This document shows positions 8,410-10,977 of a stretch of DNA of 10,977 nucleotides, in pieces; within the stretch, counting starts at the first letter, position 1; every line of letters starts with the position of its first letter. Position numbers and translations under genes: made by a program. Location of the stretch: the NCBI GenBank assembly GCA_011052165.1, contig DRJN01000070.1:1-10977 (forward strand), in the 5' to 3' direction. This DNA comes from Gammaproteobacteria bacterium. Lineage in GTDB: Bacteria > Pseudomonadota > Gammaproteobacteria > UBA6429 > Thiohalophilaceae. The notes beneath the pieces are model-generated. The model was not told the origin of the DNA. It searched no databases and saw nothing but the letters and a program-made list of their open reading frames with translations.

Positions 8410-9234
8410 ATGCAGATAACTGGCCACCTGCGTAAAATGATCACTACGCTGGGCGCACCCGTTCAGTATCGCCTGCCGCTGGATGACGAACGGATCGACA
8501 TGAATGCGCTCATCGGCAAGGCTATCCAGCTGAATTATAGCGGGGAGATTCACTGCCTTGCCTGCGGCCGCAAAACAAATAAAAGCTTCAACCAGGGTTA
8601 TTGTTATCCCTGTTTCAAACATCTCGCCCAGTGCGACAGTTGTATTATCAAGCCGGAACTTTGCCATTATGATCAGGGTACCTGCCGTGAACCCGAATGG
8701 GGCGAGCAGCACTGTCTGCAGGATCACTTTGTTTATCTCGCTAATTCCTCCGCTATCAAGGTTGGCATTACCCGCGGCACCCAGATCCCTACACGCTGGA
8801 TCGATCAGGGCGCCTGCGCCGCACTACCGGTTTTCAGGGTCAAAAATCGCCTGCTCTCCGGGCGCATCGAGGTGATCATGAAACAACATGTTTCCGATCG
8901 CACCGACTGGCGCAAGATGCTCAGGAGCGAACCGGACGATATCGATCTGGCCCGCGAGCGCGATAAGTTATTCGCGATCTGTAAAATCGAAGTCGATAAT
9001 CTGATGGCTGAATCCGGCGCGAATGCGGTGACCCGCCTGGCCTCGGAAACGCCGGTTAATATTGAATTTCCAGTCAACAGCTACCCGGTTAAGGTCAGCT
9101 CATTTAATTTTGACAAGACCCCTGAAATCAAGGGCGTACTTAACGGCATTAAAGGCCAGTACCTGATTCTCGACAGCGGTGTGCTGAATATACGCAAGTT
9201 CGCTGGCTACCGGGTGAGCCTGCGGGTCGGCTAA
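8410..9234 (+). CDS. DUF2797-type protein with cysteine motifs and GIY-YIG-like region
   Basis: The 274-residue product matches the uncharacterised DUF2797 family as I remember it. After a 45-residue N-terminus there are many cysteines: CLAC (49-52), CYPC (65-68), CDSC (75-78), Cys85, Cys92 and Cys102, which suggest zinc binding. Next comes FVYLA (107-111), KVGIT (117-121) and RWIDQGA (129-135), then Glu154 within a GRIE segment. The order VYL, VGIT, Arg, Glu mirrors GIY-YIG nuclease motifs, so a nuclease-like fold is plausible; activity is inference. The C-terminal 90 residues look beta-rich. No signal peptide or membrane segment is visible. The ATG at 8410 lies 36 bases after hemE with only a weak AAG upstream, so it may be the last gene of the gltBD-hemE unit. 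Role unknown. Confidence 0.8.
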   Translation: MQITGHLRKMITTLGAPVQYRLPLDDERIDMNALIGKAIQLNYSGEIHCLACGRKTNKSFNQGYCYPCFKHLAQCDSCIIKPELCHYDQGTCREPEWGEQHCLQDHFVYLANSSAIKVGITRGTQIPTRWIDQGACAALPVFRVKNRLLSGRIEVIMKQHVSDRTDWRKMLRSEPDDIDLARERDKLFAICKIEVDNLMAESGANAVTRLASETPVNIEFPVNSYPVKVSSFNFDKTPEIKGVLNGIKGQYLILDSGVLNIRKFAGYRVSLRVG

Positions 9235-9277
9235 AAGAGGTTGATTTGCAGCGCCTGTTTTGCCTGGGAAAGCGCTA

Positions 9278-9331
9278 ATTAATTCTTCCGTTCATGGTTC
9301 GACAGGGCTCACCACGAACGGAAGAATTAAT
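9278..9331. repeat. Perfect 16-bp inverted repeat (REP/MITE-like)
   Basis: The arm at 9278-9293 (ATTAATTCTTCCGTTC) is the exact reverse complement of 9316-9331. After one mismatch, TGGT (9295-9298) pairs with ACCA (9311-9314), leaving a 12-base loop. The core with TTCGACAGGGCTCACC and GAACGG resembles a dispersed intergenic palindrome that I recall from many proteobacterial genomes. No transposase lies nearby and no T-tract follows. A weaker 5-bp pair, AGCGC (9250-9254) with GCGCT (9272-9276), lies just upstream. It sits 43 bases after the DUF2797 stop and could fold in the 3' end of that mRNA. Confidence 0.8.
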
Positions 9332-9376
9332 CAGCATTTGCCTAAGAATTTGTAATGCGGCGCTAAAATATGCTGT

Positions 9377-9406
9377 TTGGCCTTATCCATAAATACGGTT
9401 TATCAT
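9377..9406 (+). promoter_or_regulatory. Candidate promoter for the gene at 9437
   Basis: TTGGCC at 9377-9382 and TATCAT at 9401-9406 are 18 bases apart; they match the -35 and -10 consensus at four and five of six positions. Initiation near 9413 would leave a leader of about 24 bases containing GAAG at 9425-9428, eight bases before the ATG. The surrounding DNA is notably AT-richer than the genes. The upstream inverted repeat would separate this unit from DUF2797. Confidence 0.4.
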
Positions 9407-9436
9407 CCTTTTACTTTTACTGTCGAAGATAGTGCT

Positions 9437-10977
9437 ATGGAAAAAATTCTTGAAATTCGCGATGGTTGCAGCACACCTGGCCAGTTGCTGCGCAGCCTGG
9501 CTTTTGCCCGCTTCCTGAAAATCTACAAATTCCAGTTCACCGAAGATCTGCAGCACCGCACCGATGTGCAGAAACACGAAGCAAAACAAAAAATTGATTA
9601 TATCGAGTCCGTCAAGGTACGCGATCTGATCAATATTCTCGAATCTCATGGCTTCGACAGTGCAAAGGAAAAAGAACATGCACGCGAGCTGATAAAATTC
9701 ATGGACGGCGCCTTCCACCATTACCGCGGGAGCGGTTATTCTCGTCTGGTGCGTTTGCAGAACGACGTCGTTTCCACCGGATTGGAAACACCCGACACGA
9801 TCAAGGATAAGGTCACCGATAAGGCCGGCACGCTGTCCGATCTGATTCTCGAAACCCGACGTCAGCTACTCAATAACGTCGGCCTGGATCAGGGGGTGCG
9901 CCGCAGCTCAGGAATGGATGCCTCGCCCAACGTGACGGCCGGTGAAATTTCCGGACACTATTTTAACTACCCCTCCGACTATACTGAGCTGGCGCATGTG
10001 CCACTGACTATCGCCGCCGATATTCAGACCGGGGTGGACTATTCCACGCCCTCCAACAAACGCGCCCGGCCTTTTTATGAACTGGCTCATAATCCGCTGG
10101 ATCTGGATCGTTTCATCAGCGAGGACTGGGTCTCCGTCCCTCTGCAGGTAGGCACCTCGTTGATCATTGTCTATATTCATAAATCGCGCGGCTGTATCGA
10201 AATGGAGCCGGGCCTGCTCAACCTGTTCCCCTTTGCCCGCATTAAGGACATCACCCGTGAACGCCAAGCCGATGGCCTGTTCTTCTTTGGCGACCCCCAT
10301 GCCAGTGAAAAAGATCTGGGCTATTACCACGACCGGAAGAACAAGGTACTGATCGGCGTGGTGCCCAACATTGATGAACTGAAATATTTCGGTTATGCCA
10401 AAAAACCGGTGCTGACCCTGCACAACGTACTCGCCATTCTCGATGGCGATCTCCCTCTGCATTGCGGCTGTACCCGCTATGTGGTGCGCTTCGATGAAAA
10501 TGATGAACCCTATATTGCCGAGATGCTGATCAAGGCGGATGACATGGGCAAGATCAGCCTGCGCAAAGGCGCGGACAAACTCACCCGCCCGGTTTTTTAT
10601 GGTACCGAGACCGGCGCTTTTGCCTGTCTCGATGGCTTCAGCACGCAGGCCAGGATGCAGATGGCCGGGCGCGAAGTGGGCTATAACAAGGATACCGGTT
10701 CCAATGCCCGCCAGATCGTCCCGGTCACCGATGTGACTGAACTGTTCCGTGGCGATGCCCTGGATGTTCTGCTCTACATGAACAATTTCAAGCTAATCGA
10801 GCCGGGCGAATCCACCATTCAGTCTGACATGCACATCGAAGACGCCCTGCAACATTTTCGTCTCGGCGAACGCGTCGCTGCCGGTTCCACCCAGACCCAG
10901 CGTGGCGCTAAGGAAAGCAGTTACTGGGCCAACCCCTTCCCCCTGCTCAAGGACAGTGATGGCACGGTGCTGCATCC
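9437..10977 (+). CDS. Uncharacterised protein, possibly PEPCK/HPr kinase-like fold (3'-truncated)
   Basis: An uninterrupted frame from ATG 9437 to the window end gives 513 residues without a stop, so the gene continues beyond. The ATG has GAAG eight bases upstream. The first 120 residues are charged and helical. Two blocks recall the PEP carboxykinase/HPr kinase superfamily. First, a His at 329 (LHNVLAIL) and then EMLIKADDMGKISL near 362-375 line up with the HPr kinase P-loop segment; Lys372 is kept but the glycines before it and the following Ser/Thr are changed. Second, HFRLGERVAAGSTQTQRG (about 473-490), followed by ANPF, resembles the late PEPCK block with AGTE, RG and a PF segment. Cys343 and Cys345 form a CGC motif. 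These are by-eye matches, so the family is not certain; DUF4914 is a possibility. A true PEPCK is unlikely because the canonical kinase loop is missing. No signal peptide or membrane helix is clear. Confidence 0.75.
   Translation, partial: MEKILEIRDGCSTPGQLLRSLAFARFLKIYKFQFTEDLQHRTDVQKHEAKQKIDYIESVKVRDLINILESHGFDSAKEKEHARELIKFMDGAFHHYRGSGYSRLVRLQNDVVSTGLETPDTIKDKVTDKAGTLSDLILETRRQLLNNVGLDQGVRRSSGMDASPNVTAGEISGHYFNYPSDYTELAHVPLTIAADIQTGVDYSTPSNKRARPFYELAHNPLDLDRFISEDWVSVPLQVGTSLIIVYIHKSRGCIEMEPGLLNLFPFARIKDITRERQADGLFFFGDPHASEKDLGYYHDRKNKVLIGVVPNIDELKYFGYAKKPVLTLHNVLAILDGDLPLHCGCTRYVVRFDENDEPYIAEMLIKADDMGKISLRKGADKLTRPVFYGTETGAFACLDGFSTQARMQMAGREVGYNKDTGSNARQIVPVTDVTELFRGDALDVLLYMNNFKLIEPGESTIQSDMHIEDALQHFRLGERVAAGSTQTQRGAKESSYWANPFPLLKDSDGTVLH

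Noticed and set aside
9338..9369. TTGCCT and TAAAAT as promoter for the last gene
   Set aside because: The 20-base spacing is too long; the pair at 9377-9406 fits better.
9235..9436. tRNA, small RNA gene or riboswitch in the largest gap
   Set aside because: Apart from the inverted repeat and candidate promoter I could not see a cloverleaf, a known riboswitch core or a convincing small ORF.
9908..10462. 184-codon minus-strand open frame at the right end
   Set aside because: The plus strand here has an uninterrupted 513-codon frame with a ribosome binding site, which explains the coding signal better.

Overview
The window reads as a chromosomal segment of a moderately GC-rich gammaproteobacterium. 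The gene order (DamX-like SPOR protein, gltB, gltD, hemE) is, from memory, the order found in Pseudomonas downstream of aroK-aroB. Protein sequences and codon use fit that class, but the genus cannot be fixed from this window. All supported genes are on the + strand.

Layout: bases 1-1080 hold the C-terminal part of a DamX-like cell-envelope/division protein with an IPT/TIG-like domain and two SPOR domains. A 181-base gap follows, with a hairpin repeat and a plausible sigma70-type promoter. Bases 1262-5755 encode the large subunit of NADPH-dependent glutamate synthase (GltB), which must start at TTG or GTG. A 134-base gap carries two related hairpins. Bases 5890-7296 encode the small subunit GltD, 7309-8373 uroporphyrinogen decarboxylase HemE, and 8410-9234 a cysteine-rich DUF2797-type protein with GIY-YIG-like motifs. 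A roughly 200-base gap contains a perfect 16-bp inverted repeat and a candidate promoter. From 9437 a large gene runs off the right end. Its product looks like a divergent relative of the PEP carboxykinase/HPr kinase P-loop fold with an altered Walker A motif.

How the genes work together: GltB and GltD form GOGAT, which makes two glutamates from glutamine and 2-oxoglutarate. Glutamate is also the precursor of C5-pathway tetrapyrroles, so hemE in the same apparent transcription unit is metabolically sensible, although linkage alone does not prove co-regulation. The DUF2797 gene is 36 bases after hemE and could be the last gene of the unit. The last, partial gene appears to be a separate unit.

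Most of the window is conserved housekeeping DNA. The least explained parts are the partial gene at the right end, the intergenic hairpin elements, and the IPT/TIG plus double-SPOR architecture at the left end. I see no defence system, CRISPR array, tRNA, rRNA or transposase gene.
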